Source: an uncultured Eubacteriales bacterium (GTDB lineage: Bacteria > Bacillota > Clostridia > Christensenellales > DTU072). From it: DNA of 6,672 nt. The stretch spans positions 1 through 6,672 of the forward strand of contig CACXDF010000071.1 of the NCBI GenBank assembly GCA_902766325.1. The letters run 5' to 3'. This document shows positions 6,447 through 6,672 of the stretch, piece by piece. The position numbers were made by a program, and so were the translations under genes. The notes under the pieces were generated by a model that was not told the DNA's origin, ran no database searches, and saw only the letters and a list, made by a program, of their open reading frames with translations. How positions within the stretch are numbered: the stretch's first letter is position 1; the number at the start of each line of letters is the position of its first letter.

Positions 6447-6469
6447 TTTATTGCAAAAGTTTATTGCAA
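6447..6469 (-). repeat. 10-bp direct repeat at the leuA / LeuB-like junction
   Basis: On the - strand TTGCAATAAA occurs twice (6469-6460 and 6456-6447), separated by CTT, a period of 13 nt. Because 13 is not a multiple of 3, the first copy reads Cys-Asn-Lys within leuA while the second reads Leu-Gln-stop and supplies the leuA stop codon just before the next start. Confidence 0.7.
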
Positions 6470-6672
6470 GCGTTCACGTAAGCGAGGATACTGGCTTCCA
6501 CCGTATCGGTCGACACCCCTCTGCCCGTTACTTGTTTACCGTTTAATTCCAGCCGAAGCGTGGTCGCGCCCAAAGCGTCTTCGCCTTCGGTGATGGCGCT
6601 CGAAGACCAGTCGAGCAGCAGGAAGTCTTTTCCTATAATACGATTGATCGTCTTAAAAGCGGCGTCCAGAGG
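6448..6672 (-). CDS. leuA: 2-isopropylmalate synthase, C-terminal regulatory-domain fragment
   Basis: The - strand frame is open from the window edge and ends at TAA (6450-6448), giving the last 74 residues. They match the end of the LeuA dimerisation/allosteric domain: PLDAAFKTINRI at the start, a strand followed by SSAITEGEDALGATTLRLEL, then GRGVSTDTVEASILAYVNACN. This domain binds leucine and shuts off condensation of acetyl-CoA with 2-oxoisovalerate, the first step of leucine synthesis. The TEG.DALG and GVSTD.VEAS motifs favour LeuA over citramalate synthase, although the catalytic barrel that would settle this is outside the window. The gene directly behind it encodes a reduced LeuB-like protein rather than the expected leuC, leuD or full leuB. 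The last codons contain a 10-bp direct repeat. Confidence 0.87.
   Translation of the reverse strand, partial: PLDAAFKTINRIIGKDFLLLDWSSSAITEGEDALGATTLRLELNGKQVTGRGVSTDTVEASILAYVNACNKLLQ

Overview
The window looks like a piece of a low-to-moderate GC Firmicutes (Clostridia-type) chromosome. The evidence is short intergenic gaps, GGAGG/AGGAG-type ribosome binding sites, a TTGACA-type promoter, a Gram-positive-like DapA and a COG2509-type FAD dehydrogenase. A gut Clostridia lineage is a guess from general style only. All genes are housekeeping or metabolic; there are no RNA genes, mobile elements, CRISPR arrays or integration scars.

Left arm (+ strand, 1-1844): the 3' end of an ABC importer operon of the NMT1/THI5 - SsuB/TauB - SsuC/TauC type. 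It holds the last 89 residues of the substrate-binding protein, a complete ATPase and a complete permease. The genes overlap (ATGA, then 38 nt). A perfect 10-bp hairpin at 1821-1844 ends the operon. The substrate cannot be read from the sequence; a thiamine-pyrimidine-like, sulfonate-like or other small organic compound is possible.

Right arm (- strand, 6672 down to 1867): five genes pointing left, convergent with the importer and sharing the hairpin. In order of transcription they are: the C-terminal regulatory end of a LeuA-type 2-isopropylmalate synthase; a compact 252-aa relative of 3-isopropylmalate dehydrogenase (LeuB fold) that has lost most catalytic and cofactor loops; a COG2509-type FAD-dependent dehydrogenase with a cysteine cluster; a bifunctional NAD(P)HX epimerase/dehydratase (Nnr) overlapping it by one base; and dapA (4-hydroxy-tetrahydrodipicolinate synthase), which has its own strong promoter overlapping the nnr stop codon.

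The themes are branched-chain and aspartate-family amino acid synthesis plus nicotinamide cofactor repair. The most unusual object is the reduced LeuB-like protein directly behind leuA. It keeps the secondary-structure landmarks of isopropylmalate dehydrogenase, but the catalytic Lys, two metal Asp residues, the substrate Arg/Tyr segment and the NAD-binding loop are replaced or deleted. It is an intact frame rather than a decayed gene, which suggests a repurposed pseudoenzyme. The coupled FAD dehydrogenase-nnr pair is the second point of interest, as a possible redox or cofactor-repair unit.
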